From a bacterium (GTDB lineage Bacteria; Patescibacteriota; Saccharimonadia; Saccharimonadales; UBA4665), in the NCBI GenBank assembly GCA_021811685.1, contig JAJZNT010000002.1, positions 1 through 35,081 on the forward strand: DNA of 35,081 bases, written 5' to 3'. The translations under genes were made by a program, and so were the position numbers. Below, piece after piece: positions 17,690 to 27,052 of the stretch. Within the stretch, counting starts at the first letter, position 1; the number at the start of each line of letters is the position of its first letter. A model generated the notes under the pieces. The model ran no database searches. It saw only the letters and a list, made by a program, of their open reading frames with translations, and was not told the origin of the DNA.

Positions 17690-17870
17690 GGTCCCTGGCC
17701 TTGGGAGACTCGCACCAGTCCTAGGCCAACAAAAATTGGTTAAAACAACAAAACAAGCCTTATAACAAATAAAGGCGGATAAAAACATTTAATAGCGCCT
17801 AATAAGCGCAAAAAAGTGTTAAACGGGGTGCTATATCGAAGCAATAGCTAAGATGTAAGCACCCCGTAAT
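17690..17870. other. Structured non-coding region with serial hairpins, candidate ncRNA or DNA site
   Basis: TGGCCT/AGGCCA (17696-17728) with inner GACT/AGTC; GCCTT/AAGGC (about 17757-17776); GCGC/GCGC; ACGGGGTGCT/AGCACCCCGT (17823-17867). No ORF. Confidence 0.4.
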
Positions 17871-17935
17871 AGTATCTGAACGTTTTACCTCGAGTAAGTA
17901 AGGTGATAAGCTAATAATTACAAGCTAAAACGCTT

Positions 17936-18697
17936 ATGGGACATATAATTGCGGTCATAAATCAAAAGGGTGGTGTTGGTAAAACAACCACAGTAATAAA
18001 TTTAGCCTCGTTTTTAAAGAGGCTCAATCAGTCTGTTTTGGTTGTAGATATTGATCCTCAGGGCAATGCAACTAGCGGACTCGGGGTAGACAAGCAGCTC
18101 CTTGAGGGATCAATTAAAGAGTTATTGCTTAATGAGCGTCCGCTTGAGCAGGTTGTGGTCCATGCTGCCGACGGAATTCACTTAATACCCACAAATCAAT
18201 CTTTGGCGGCTTCCGAACTAGACTTGGTGAATCTGGAAAGGCGCGAATTTAGGCTTAAGCAGTATTTAGAACGTAGTAATTATGACTATGTAATTATTGA
18301 CTGCCCGCCGTCGTTAAGCTTACTAACCGTTAATGCTTTGACCGCAGCCGATAGTATTTTAATTCCAGTCCAGGCAGAATACTATGCCTTGGAAGGCTTA
18401 GGTCAATTATTAGAGGTGTTCCAGCTGGTAAAAAACGGCCTTAACCCAAACATCGAATTGCTTGGTGTATTACTTACAATGTATGATAAGCGCACGGCGC
18501 TGTCTGAGCAAGTACGCTTAGAGGTGAAAAATCACTTCGGAGATAAGTTATTTACAACAGTAATTCCCAGAAATGTGCGTTTAGCGGAAGCGCCAAGCTT
18601 CGGAAAGACCATTAATTCATATGATAAATGGAGTAAGGGGGCTAGGGCTTATAGCTCCCTGGCTAAAGAGGTGCACAAACGGGTTAAGTCACCCTAA
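17936..18697 (+). CDS. parA: Chromosome-partitioning ATPase ParA/Soj
   Basis: IIAVINQKGGVGKTTTVINLASFLKR deviant Walker A, VVDIDPQGNATSGLG, YVIIDCPPSLSLLTVNAL. Confidence 0.95.
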   Translation: MGHIIAVINQKGGVGKTTTVINLASFLKRLNQSVLVVDIDPQGNATSGLGVDKQLLEGSIKELLLNERPLEQVVVHAADGIHLIPTNQSLAASELDLVNLERREFRLKQYLERSNYDYVIIDCPPSLSLLTVNALTAADSILIPVQAEYYALEGLGQLLEVFQLVKNGLNPNIELLGVLLTMYDKRTALSEQVRLEVKNHFGDKLFTTVIPRNVRLAEAPSFGKTINSYDKWSKGARAYSSLAKEVHKRVKSP

Positions 18698-18749
18698 CCC
18701 CTTTTAATTAAAGGATTGTGTTATAGTTTTAAGCGTAATCTAGACAACC

Positions 18750-19613
18750 ATGACGAATAAACAAAAACACGGATTAGGCAGCGGTTTAGGGTCTTTAATA
18801 CCTAAAGATATAGACCAGAGTATATTGACTGAGAGCTTAGAAAAGGTCCATAAGCTGGCTTTAGAGGTAATTACACCTAATAAAGAGCAACCAAGGAAAC
18901 ATTTTGAAGACAATAGCCTAAAAGAACTGGCTGAGTCTATCAAGGAGCACGGAGTGCTTCAGCCGATAATCGTATCTCCTAAAGGAGACGGCAAGTATCA
19001 TTTGGTGGCAGGAGAGAGACGCTGGAGAGCGGCTAAACAGGCTGGATTAAAAACCATTCCGGCAATCGTACGCACCTTTAAAGACCTCGAAAAACTTGAG
19101 GTTGCCTTAATCGAGAATGTTCAACGAGTTGATTTAAACCCGATTGAGCAGGCTTTAGGCATTGAGCGGCTACATCAGCAGTTCTCTATGACTTATGAAG
19201 CAATAGCTAAGAAGCTGGGGAAGGCATTATCGACCGTGAACAATATTTCGAGACTCCTTCAATTGCCTCCCGCCGCCATTGAAGCTTTGAACACAAAAAT
19301 TATCACAGAGGGTCATGCTCGTGCGGTTTTGGCTTTGAAAGATTTTCCCGAGCATCAAGCCGAGCTTTTAAAAAATTGCATTAAAGGCTGGAGCGTGAGG
19401 CAGGCTGAGCGATACGTTACTTCAATTAAGTCTGGCGTAAATGACGATAAAGAAGCTAAAGCCAGGGTGGAATTGGATACTCCTGAGACAGAAGTTTTAG
19501 GTAAAGCTCTGGGCACCACTGTACATGTTCGGCGTATGGCAAAGGGTGGACGATTGGAGATTATCTTTAAAGACGATAATCAACTAAAGCAGATTATTGA
19601 GCGGATCCACTAA
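18750..19613 (+). CDS. parB: Chromosome-partitioning protein ParB/Spo0J
   Basis: KHGLGSGLGSLIP, GVLQPIIVSP, LVAGERRWRAAKQAGLKTIPAIVR, ALIENVQRVDLNPIEQA, HTH region. Confidence 0.95.
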   Translation: MTNKQKHGLGSGLGSLIPKDIDQSILTESLEKVHKLALEVITPNKEQPRKHFEDNSLKELAESIKEHGVLQPIIVSPKGDGKYHLVAGERRWRAAKQAGLKTIPAIVRTFKDLEKLEVALIENVQRVDLNPIEQALGIERLHQQFSMTYEAIAKKLGKALSTVNNISRLLQLPPAAIEALNTKIITEGHARAVLALKDFPEHQAELLKNCIKGWSVRQAERYVTSIKSGVNDDKEAKARVELDTPETEVLGKALGTTVHVRRMAKGGRLEIIFKDDNQLKQIIERIH

Positions 19614-20263
19614 AAGGTTTGAGCTTTAGAAACAGGCAACATTCTAAGCACTACCTGTCCTATGACCTGGCTGGTGTTAATAGGCCCGAAACGTGTTGAG
19701 TCACAGGAAACCGTACGATTATCTCCCATTACAAAAAGCTGGTGCGAATTTAATTGGACAGTTTCATTAGTTAGGGTGAAGGGGTGAATTAAGTGCGCCT
19801 TATTGTAGGCCATGACGCTATCCGGGCGGAAACCATGCGGGTGTTTCTTATCGTAAATCGTTACCACGCCGTTTTTAATGACTACCTTATCGCCGGGTAG
19901 ACCAATTACGCGCTTTATAAGGGTCTTAGTTGAATCAGGCTGAGAACATACCGCAAGATTACTTTCGCTAAAAACTATTACATCGCCTCTTGCCGGTACG
20001 TATTGGTGGCCGGTAATCCTGGCCCAGGTTCTTGGTACTTTCCAAATGAGCAGTTTGTCCTGGTTATGGAAAGTTGGCTCCATGCTTATGCCTTCTACGT
20101 CGTAAGTGCGGAAGACATAAGTTATAAGCAAAAATGCTATCGCTACAGCGACCAGAACGACGCCCAAAATAGACAAGGCGTCATGGATGCGTAAGGATCT
20201 TTTTCTGGATTCGATGTCGAATTTCTCTTTATCGTCATCTTCTGGGTTTGATTTGGTAGTCAC
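19610..20263 (-). CDS. lepB: Signal peptidase I
   Basis: N-terminal TM, EGISMEPTFHNQDKLLIWK (catalytic Ser), KTLIKRVIGLPGDKV (catalytic Lys), FVMGDNRTVSCDSTRFGPI. GTG start. Confidence 0.93.
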   Translation of the reverse strand: MTTKSNPEDDDKEKFDIESRKRSLRIHDALSILGVVLVAVAIAFLLITYVFRTYDVEGISMEPTFHNQDKLLIWKVPRTWARITGHQYVPARGDVIVFSESNLAVCSQPDSTKTLIKRVIGLPGDKVVIKNGVVTIYDKKHPHGFRPDSVMAYNKAHLIHPFTLTNETVQLNSHQLFVMGDNRTVSCDSTRFGPINTSQVIGQVVLRMLPVSKAQTF

Positions 20264-20397
20264 GTTTTACCAATATACCACGTAAAGTCTAAGCCCCAAT
20301 AGCATAAGCTAAAAATGAAGTTACATGGCTATTTAGATTGTTTCAAACCGGTATTAAGTCATTATCTCTAAATCTGTAGTACTATATTAGATTATAG

Positions 20398-21156
20398 ATG
20401 GATGAAGTACTCAGGCGGTTAAGGCCGACAAAAGGCTTTTCTTTTTTGGTTCACTATTCTTTGCTTATTGCATTGCCTTTAATTATTTTTGCCCTGGTTC
20501 GTTTAAATCAGAGCCAGTTTACTCAGTTAGCTATTGCCCTGGTAATTTTGAGCAAGTGGCGCATTTTCGCGGTTAGGCCTCGTTTTTGGCCGGCAAATAT
20601 ACGGGCCAACGCCGTAGATTTAATGGTCGGGGTATCCATAGTGGTGTTTATGATGCACGCCAACAGCGCATGGGTGCAGCTTGGCTGGGCGGTCGCCTAT
20701 GCTGTTTGGCTTATATATATAAAGCCGGCTAATTTTAGCCTTGCGGTGTCTTTGCAGGCGGGAATTGCGCAGCTAAGCGGTCTGAGCGCACTATATTTGG
20801 CTTGGCCGAATGGGCCGCTATACGGGCTGACATTAATAACCGGATTGATCTGTTTCTTGACAGCGCGTCACTTCTTTGATGCTTTTGATGAAAGCTATTC
20901 AAGATTGCTTAGTTACCTGTGGGGATATTTTGGCGCAGCACTCGTTTGGTTACTAAGTCACTGGCTGTTGTATTACGGCGTATTCTCCCAGCCTACAGTA
21001 ATCCTTACGGCAATCGGTTACGGCGTAGGCGCAATTTATTATCTGGACCATAACGACAAGCTATCCAAGTCGCTAAGGCGTCAGCTTATTTCCGTTATGC
21101 TTCTAATAGTCCTAATTATCATTGTTTTCTCAGATTGGGGAAGTAAAGTTGTCTAG
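20398..21156 (+). CDS. Polytopic membrane protein of unknown function
   Basis: 252 aa with multiple hydrophobic segments; no motif recognised. Confidence 0.7.
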   Translation: MDEVLRRLRPTKGFSFLVHYSLLIALPLIIFALVRLNQSQFTQLAIALVILSKWRIFAVRPRFWPANIRANAVDLMVGVSIVVFMMHANSAWVQLGWAVAYAVWLIYIKPANFSLAVSLQAGIAQLSGLSALYLAWPNGPLYGLTLITGLICFLTARHFFDAFDESYSRLLSYLWGYFGAALVWLLSHWLLYYGVFSQPTVILTAIGYGVGAIYYLDHNDKLSKSLRRQLISVMLLIVLIIIVFSDWGSKVV

Positions 21157-21169
21157 TATTTAATAAACC

Positions 21170-22456
21170 ATGGCAGATATAACTAACGAACCTAAACTAA
21201 GCGTGAGTACAAAGAGCCCTAAGTCTCCCAAGACTATTACTATTACGCTACCTAAATTACCACGCCCCAGAGTTAAGCATTTAATTACTAAGGGCAGGGT
21301 ATTCTTCTTGGTGCTAACTTTATTGATCGGCTTGGGCGGTGGAGTACTCGGGGGATGGATTGAGCATTCAAACTACCAGGGAGCACTGCTTAATGCTACT
21401 ACCGGAAACAACGAAATTCATGTCAGTAACTATAACAGCCTGGTTAGTACCATTGCCCAGAAGCTTGATCCAAGCGTGGTCAGCATCAACGCCACGACTA
21501 CTACTCAGGGATCAAACTTCTTTGGCTATACTCAGCCGATTCAGTCACAATCTGCAGGCACCGGGATTATTATATCGAGTAATGGACTAGTATTAACTAA
21601 CCGTCACGTAGTTCCGGCCGGCACCACTTCGCTTAGCATCACTTTAAGTAATGGCACGGTACTTAATAATGTGTCTGTAGTTGGGCGCACCGCATCAACC
21701 GATAGCCTGGACATCGCCATTTTAAGAATAAACAATGCTCAGGGACAAACTCTAGTACCCGCAACTCTAGGAGATTCTAGCCAGATGCAGGTAGGCGACG
21801 GAGTAATAGCGATTGGTAATGCTCTGGGTCAGTTCCAGAACACGGTAACCAGCGGCATCATTTCCGGGTTCGGGCGTAATATTCAGGCTAGCTCAGGAGG
21901 CGGAAGCAACATCTTTGGCTTTAATTCCTCGACTAACAGCGAGAACTTAACGGATATGTTCCAAACCGACGCGGCAATCAATGAAGGGAACTCCGGAGGC
22001 CCATTAGTTAATCTAAACGGGCAGGTGATCGGCGTAAATACGGCGATTGCATCTAACTCTCAGAATATAGGTTTTGCAATTCCGATTAATGAGGTTAAGG
22101 GCCTAATCAAGGAAGTTATTACTACCGGCAAATTCGAAAGGCCGTTACTGGGTGTGAGATTTGAGCTATTAACTCCTGAACTGGCTAAGCAAAACAATCT
22201 AAGCGTTAATAGCGGAGCTTATATACCAAAGAACAATAACAGTTCAACTCCTTCGGTAGTTGCCGGCTCAGCAGCTGCAAAGGCGGGAGTTAAGCCAGGC
22301 GACGTCATAACTCAGGTTGATGGCATATCGGTAAACCAGAAAAATGACCTGACCATGATTATTGACCAATACGAGCCGGGATCAAAAGTTACACTGACGG
22401 TTGTTCGCGGAGCAAAAACACTAACCCTGCACGCTACACTAGGCAAGCTCTCTTAA
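21170..22456 (+). CDS. HtrA/DegP-family trypsin-like serine protease with PDZ domain
   Basis: GLVLTNRHVV (His), SLDIAILRI (Asp), NEGNSGGPLVNLNGQVIGVNTAI (Ser), C-terminal PDZ KAGVKPGDVITQVDG. Confidence 0.92.
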   Translation: MADITNEPKLSVSTKSPKSPKTITITLPKLPRPRVKHLITKGRVFFLVLTLLIGLGGGVLGGWIEHSNYQGALLNATTGNNEIHVSNYNSLVSTIAQKLDPSVVSINATTTTQGSNFFGYTQPIQSQSAGTGIIISSNGLVLTNRHVVPAGTTSLSITLSNGTVLNNVSVVGRTASTDSLDIAILRINNAQGQTLVPATLGDSSQMQVGDGVIAIGNALGQFQNTVTSGIISGFGRNIQASSGGGSNIFGFNSSTNSENLTDMFQTDAAINEGNSGGPLVNLNGQVIGVNTAIASNSQNIGFAIPINEVKGLIKEVITTGKFERPLLGVRFELLTPELAKQNNLSVNSGAYIPKNNNSSTPSVVAGSAAAKAGVKPGDVITQVDGISVNQKNDLTMIIDQYEPGSKVTLTVVRGAKTLTLHATLGKLS

Positions 22457-22477
22457 ATCACCGTATCGACCCTAAGG

Positions 22478-23305
22478 TTATTGAAGCCGTTTATATACTT
22501 GAATAAAGTCGTTAGTTTTAGTCAGTTGATACCTATGCCTGGCGGCTATATCTACAAGCTCTGGATGTTGGGGCGGCATTGATTCGGTTAGTACATATTC
22601 TGGTTTTAGCGAAAGTCCAGACAGCTGTTTAAAAAGTTTTCTGTATATATCCAGCCCGTCAGTTCCGCCAAAAATAGCTATCCTAGGCTCCCTCATAGCT
22701 TCAGGATTTATTTGCCAAGATTCTGGCACATAGGGCAGGTTAGCGATAATTACCGCTTTATTTGACCATGCACTTAACGGCAAAGGTTTAATCAGGTCTC
22801 CTCTAAAGAAACCAATATTAATTCGATATAGTCTCGAATTAAACTTAGCGACTGAAAGGCAACGGCTAGATATATCTACTGCAAAAACTTTTAACGACGG
22901 AAATTCAAGCTTTGCTGTAATCGCTAATGCTCCTGAACCGGTGCCAACATCAATAACGGAGCTAAGCTTAGGCTCCCTGTTGATTAAAAGTCCAAGTTCC
23001 TCAATTATGGTTTCACTTTCCGGGCGCGGCTCTAGAACGCTCCGACTAATTTTAAACTCCCGTCCGTAAAACTCAGTTTTACCCCTAATGAAGGATAGGG
23101 GTATGCGTTTTGATCTTTGTTTAACTTGTAATTTAAATTGTTTAAGAGGCCCAGACCTTATTATTTGATCCTTTTCGGCTAATAGTTTAGCGCGGTCTAT
23201 ATTGGTAGCATCCTCTAGGAGTACCAAGGCATCTAGCCTGGCACTATCAACACCTTTTGTTTCTAATTGGCTTTGTGCCCAGATTAATGCCTCAGAAGCA
23301 TTCAA
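22478..23305 (-). CDS. prmC: Release factor glutamine methyltransferase-like protein
   Basis: RIPLSFIRGKTEFYGREFKISRSVLEPRPESE, DVGTGSGALAI, ANLPYVP. Confidence 0.88.
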   Translation of the reverse strand: MNASEALIWAQSQLETKGVDSARLDALVLLEDATNIDRAKLLAEKDQIIRSGPLKQFKLQVKQRSKRIPLSFIRGKTEFYGREFKISRSVLEPRPESETIIEELGLLINREPKLSSVIDVGTGSGALAITAKLEFPSLKVFAVDISSRCLSVAKFNSRLYRINIGFFRGDLIKPLPLSAWSNKAVIIANLPYVPESWQINPEAMREPRIAIFGGTDGLDIYRKLFKQLSGLSLKPEYVLTESMPPQHPELVDIAARHRYQLTKTNDFIQVYKRLQ

Positions 23306-23308
23306 TAT

Positions 23309-24367
23309 TTATGACTCCCGGCTGATTATTTCGTGTTCGGCGCTGCTCAAGGCCTCAATTAAATCGTCAATTTCTCCATTTAATGCCCCTGAGATATTAC
23401 TCCTAGAGTAACCTATGCGGTGGTCGGTAATTCTGTCTTGGGGGAAGTTATATGTCCTAATTTTTTCGCTTCTATCGCCGCTACCGATTAATTTTCGCCT
23501 CGATTCGGATAGCTTAAATTGTTCCTCTTCAATCTTACGCTGCAATAGACGGCTTCTTAAAACGCTCATAGCTTTAGCGCGGTTTTTAATTTGCGACTTC
23601 TCGTCCTGGTTAGAAACAACTATACCCGTAGGAAGATGGGTAATCCTGACGGCGGAGTCGGTAGTATTTACGCTTTGCCCTCCATGACCGCTGCTGCGGT
23701 AAACGTCAACCTTAAGATCTGAGGGGTTAATTTCAACATCTGTTTCTTGTGCTTCCGGCAGTACGGCAACGGTGGTAGTTGAAGTATGGATTCTGCCTTG
23801 ACTTTCGGTGAGCGGAACGCGCTGTACTCGATGTACTCCAGCCTCATATTTGAGATTCTTGTAGGCATTTGGTCCGTGAACGGCGAAAATCAATTCTTTA
23901 AATCCGCCGACTTCATTAGGACTTTCACTGATAAGCTCTATCTTATAACCATGATTTTCTGTCCAGCGGCTGTACATTCTAAACAGGTCACCGGCAAACA
24001 AGCTTGATTCATCACCACCGGCGGCGGCACGGATTTCCATGATGACGTCTCGTTCGTCGTTCGGGTCTTTTGGCAGCGTAGCGTCCGCTATGCTAGCCTC
24101 TATATCCTGTAATTTTGGGGTTAATTCGGCTATTTCTTCACTAGCCATTTCCTGCAGGTCTTTATCTGAAGAGTAAGAAAGTTCTTCAGCTTCGCTTAGA
24201 GATTTAGAGAGACTGGCTCGTTTGTCATATAGCTCAACCAGGGCGGTTAGTTCGCTGTGTCGCTTGGCAAGAGCAGGGTATGCGCTATCGCTATATATAT
24301 TAGGGTCAGTAAGTTTTTGGCTAATCTCAAAAAGCTCTTGTCTAATTTGATTCTCGTGTTGGTCCAT
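23309..24367 (-). CDS. prfA: Peptide chain release factor 1
   Basis: GGQ motif [49 protein letters not shown] 24367 (MDQHENQ...) preferred over upstream GTG 24373. Confidence 0.94.
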   Translation of the reverse strand: MDQHENQIRQELFEISQKLTDPNIYSDSAYPALAKRHSELTALVELYDKRASLSKSLSEAEELSYSSDKDLQEMASEEIAELTPKLQDIEASIADATLPKDPNDERDVIMEIRAAAGGDESSLFAGDLFRMYSRWTENHGYKIELISESPNEVGGFKELIFAVHGPNAYKNLKYEAGVHRVQRVPLTESQGRIHTSTTTVAVLPEAQETDVEINPSDLKVDVYRSSGHGGQSVNTTDSAVRITHLPTGIVVSNQDEKSQIKNRAKAMSVLRSRLLQRKIEEEQFKLSESRRKLIGSGDRSEKIRTYNFPQDRITDHRIGYSRSNISGALNGEIDDLIEALSSAEHEIISRES

Positions 24368-24442
24368 AGGCACAATTTTACTCTAAAAGCTACTCTGGTC
24401 TTTAATTGGCTGTGATTTCGGCTAGAGACACTGACTAAACTT

Positions 24443-24781
24443 TTAAGCTTTTGTCTTTTCTGCGCTTTCAGCTCTTGCAGCTTTTCGTTTAGCCTGTTTT
24501 TTGGCAGCGTTAGCTCTTTTTTCGCGCGCTTCTTTAGCGGCATTTGTCCTGGCCCTAAACTTATCGACGCGTCCTTCAATATCTAGAATCTTTTCCTCAC
24601 CCGTAAAGAAGGGGTGTGAAGCGGAACTAACGTGGACTTTAATCAGGGGGTATTTATTACCGTCTTCCCAGTCTATTGTTTCCTCGCTTGTAGCGGTTGA
24701 ACGTGTCAGCAATCGCCAACCGTTATTAAGGTCTTCAAAAACCACCAAGCGGTAGTTATCTGGATGTAGGTCTTTCTTCAT
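24443..24781 (-). CDS. rpmE: 50S ribosomal protein L31 (type B-like) with basic C-terminal extension
   Basis: [29 protein letters not shown]...[35 protein letters not shown]; Ala/Lys-rich tail. Confidence 0.88.
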   Translation of the reverse strand: MKKDLHPDNYRLVVFEDLNNGWRLLTRSTATSEETIDWEDGNKYPLIKVHVSSASHPFFTGEEKILDIEGRVDKFRARTNAAKEAREKRANAAKKQAKRKAARAESAEKTKA

Positions 24782-24874
24782 AACAGAGTACTAATATATC
24801 CTTTTACCTTATTTTTGGCAATAGGCTGTAGTGGTGACTACTAGTTCTTAGGGGATAGTCGCTATAGATGCCTG

Positions 24875-24903
24875 TTGCATATCTGTTAGTTTACTGATAT
24901 AGT
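24875..24903 (+). promoter_or_regulatory. Putative rpsB promoter TTGCAT-17-TATAGT
   Basis: -35 24875-24880, -10 24898-24903. Confidence 0.55.
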
Positions 24904-24909
24904 GCCATC

Positions 24910-25020
24910 TACATTAACGTAACAGGCTGGATTTATGCGGTTCTCTTCCTGAGGAGCAAACTTAATGCCCCGGGCGAGCGGCCAGTCGAGGATTTATAAA
25001 AGAATCGCGAGAAAGGTAAG
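24910..25020 (+). promoter_or_regulatory. Structured rpsB 5' leader, candidate r-protein autoregulatory element
   Basis: GGCTGG (24925-24930)/CCAGTC (24982-24987) encloses a GC-rich segment; second hairpin GATT/AATC (24991-25006) just upstream of the SD. Confidence 0.4.
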
Positions 25021-25028
25021 GTGTTTTT

Positions 25029-25766
25029 GTGTCTAGTGAAATTAACATGAAAGAGCTATTAGAGGCCGGAGCGCATTTCGGCCACAAGACCAGCCGCTGG
25101 AACCCCAAGATGCAGCCATTTATTCATTCCAAGCGCGGAGGCATTCATATAATTGACCTGGCTAAAACGGTTGAGGGCCTGGAGAAGGCCATGCGTTTTG
25201 TTAGTGAAACGGCTTCCTCTGGAAAGCAAGTGTTGATGGTGGGGACCAAACGGCAGGCGCAGTCAATCGTTAAGGATGCGGCGGTTGCCACTAAGCAGCC
25301 TTATGTAAGTGAGCGCTGGTTAAGCGGCCTACTGACCAACTGGAACACGATTGGTGGCCGGGTTAAGCATTTAAAAGATCTTGAAACGCGAATGGAATCA
25401 GGAGAGCTTGCCAGCCGCTACAGCAAGCTTGAGGTTCAACGCTACCAGGAAGAGATTGATGAGCTAAACCATAAATATGGTGGCATTAAGGACTTGAACG
25501 GCCGTCCCGGAGCCCTTTATGTTGTTGACGTTCTTGAGGAAAATAATGCCGTGCGTGAAGCTAAGCGGCTAGGCATACCCATAGTCGCTATAGTTGACAG
25601 CAATGCCGACCCATCTCTTATCACCTATCCTATTCCGGCAAACGACGATGCAATTAAAACGATTGAGCTAATCACCGGCTATATCCGCCAGGCAATCGAT
25701 GAAGGCATGGGCAAAAGAGCAAAAACTAATGCTGGCACAAAGACCGAGGCAAAAGAGGAAGCATAA
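25029..25766 (+). CDS. rpsB: 30S ribosomal protein S2 (GTG start)
   Basis: MKELLEAGAHFGHKTSRWNPKMQPFIHSKRGGIHIIDLAKT...RWLSGLLTNW. Confidence 0.96.
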   Translation: MSSEINMKELLEAGAHFGHKTSRWNPKMQPFIHSKRGGIHIIDLAKTVEGLEKAMRFVSETASSGKQVLMVGTKRQAQSIVKDAAVATKQPYVSERWLSGLLTNWNTIGGRVKHLKDLETRMESGELASRYSKLEVQRYQEEIDELNHKYGGIKDLNGRPGALYVVDVLEENNAVREAKRLGIPIVAIVDSNADPSLITYPIPANDDAIKTIELITGYIRQAIDEGMGKRAKTNAGTKTEAKEEA

Positions 25767-25768
25767 TT

Positions 25769-26365
25769 ATGGCTATAGATATTAAGCAGATAAAACGGTT
25801 AAAAGATCTTACCGGAGTGGGATTAACCGATGCTAAAGCCGCGCTAGAGGAAGCTAAAGGAGATTTTGACTTAGCCTTAAAAGAAATGCGCGCCAAGGGA
25901 CTGACTAAGGCGGAGAAGCGGGGCGAGAGGCAGGCAAGAGCCGGTGTTATCGGTTCATATAACCATGACCAGAGAATCGGTGTAATAGTTGAAGTAAACT
26001 GCGAGACGGACTTTGTGGCCAGAAATGAGCTGTTTACTGATATGGTTAAGGATTTAGCTATGCATATTGCCGCGACTAATCCTCAATACCTTAGCCGGGA
26101 AGATGTTCCCGAAGCAGATATTAAACAAGTTGAAGAGGAGCTGAGACAACGGGCTGAGGCTGAGGGTAAACCTAAGGCAATGATCGATAAAATAGTTGTT
26201 GGACAGCTGGAGAAACACCTGGCTGAACATTGTTTGCTAAGTCAGCCTTTTGTAAAGAATCCGGATATCACCGTTAATGACTATGTAAAGGAACATAATG
26301 CCCGCCTTGGGGAAAACATAGTTGTAAGGAGATTCTACCGCCTAGCCCTTGGCGAAAACAGTTAA
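25769..26365 (+). CDS. tsf: Elongation factor Ts (short form)
   Basis: IKRLKDLTGVGLTDAKAALEEAKGDFDLALKEMRAKG...VIVEVNCETDFVARN. Confidence 0.95.
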   Translation: MAIDIKQIKRLKDLTGVGLTDAKAALEEAKGDFDLALKEMRAKGLTKAEKRGERQARAGVIGSYNHDQRIGVIVEVNCETDFVARNELFTDMVKDLAMHIAATNPQYLSREDVPEADIKQVEEELRQRAEAEGKPKAMIDKIVVGQLEKHLAEHCLLSQPFVKNPDITVNDYVKEHNARLGENIVVRRFYRLALGENS

Positions 26366-26385
26366 GCAGATTATGATTAGGGCTA

Positions 26386-26949
26386 ATGGATTATGCAAAC
26401 GTCATCACTAAGGCGGAAGCGTCTTTTAGCGCGGCGCTTGATCACTTAAGCGGAGAATTGTCCCGTATGCGTACAGGGAGGGCAAATGTAGCTATGCTTG
26501 ATGGGATAGTTGTTGAGGCTTACGGCACACAAATGCCCCTGAATCAGGTAGGTAATATTAGCGTACCCGATGCGCAGCTATTACAGATTACCCCTTTTGA
26601 TCCGGCTAATCTTCAGCCTATAGCCACTGCTATTAGAAGTGCTCAGAGCCTAGGGTTTAACCCAAGCGATGACGGCAGGGTAGTTAGGGTGCAGGTTCCT
26701 CCTTTGACTGAAGAGCGACGCAAAGAACTGGCAAAGCAGATAGGCGAAAAACTTGAGGAGGCATTAATTAGAATGCGTAGCGCCAGGCATGAGGCGCAAA
26801 AGGAACTGGACCAGTCTAAAAAAGACAAGCAGATTAGTGAAGACGAAATGAAACGGGCCCAGAAATCGATCGATGAAAGTCTTAGCCGCTACCGTGATCA
26901 AATGGATAAAGTTGCTAAGTTAAAAGAGACCGAGATTCTAACTATGTAA
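26386..26949 (+). CDS. frr: Ribosome recycling factor
   Basis: LSRMRTGRANVAMLDGIVVEAYGTQMPLNQVGNISVPDAQLLQITPFD...PPLTEERRKELAKQ. Confidence 0.96.
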   Translation: MDYANVITKAEASFSAALDHLSGELSRMRTGRANVAMLDGIVVEAYGTQMPLNQVGNISVPDAQLLQITPFDPANLQPIATAIRSAQSLGFNPSDDGRVVRVQVPPLTEERRKELAKQIGEKLEEALIRMRSARHEAQKELDQSKKDKQISEDEMKRAQKSIDESLSRYRDQMDKVAKLKETEILTM

Positions 26950-27052
26950 TTAATGGGTATACTCGGTTTGATTGATGAGCTAGATTTAGGGAAGCCAAAT
27001 TGCTTAAAAATTAGCGGTTTAATTCAGGTTAGCTAAGGTATAATCAGTTGAT

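Noticed and set aside
17701-17728. tRNA T-arm-like segment on the minus strand (GACTGGTGCGAGTC)
   Set aside because: Stem is only 4 bp with a 6 nt loop lacking the TTCGA-type sequence, and there is no acceptor or anticodon arm in register.
17674-17870. tmRNA, 6S, SRP or RNase P RNA in the rplU-parA gap
   Set aside because: None of the conserved landmarks of these RNAs were recognisable; left as an unassigned structured region.
17414-19620. parS site near parAB
   Set aside because: No match or near-match to the canonical TGTTTCACGTGAAACA palindrome was found by eye.
21590-21640. HtrA catalytic His motif TNRHVV instead of the more common TNxHVV variants
   Set aside because: Catalytic His, Asp and Ser are all present; a single neighbouring substitution is not notable.
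23309-24367. Stop-codon reassignment (UGA recoding) as seen in some Patescibacteria
   Set aside because: Several genes here (ftsA, yqeY, nrdR, PD-(D/E)XK nuclease) end in TGA in sensible positions, and no conserved protein reads through TGA.
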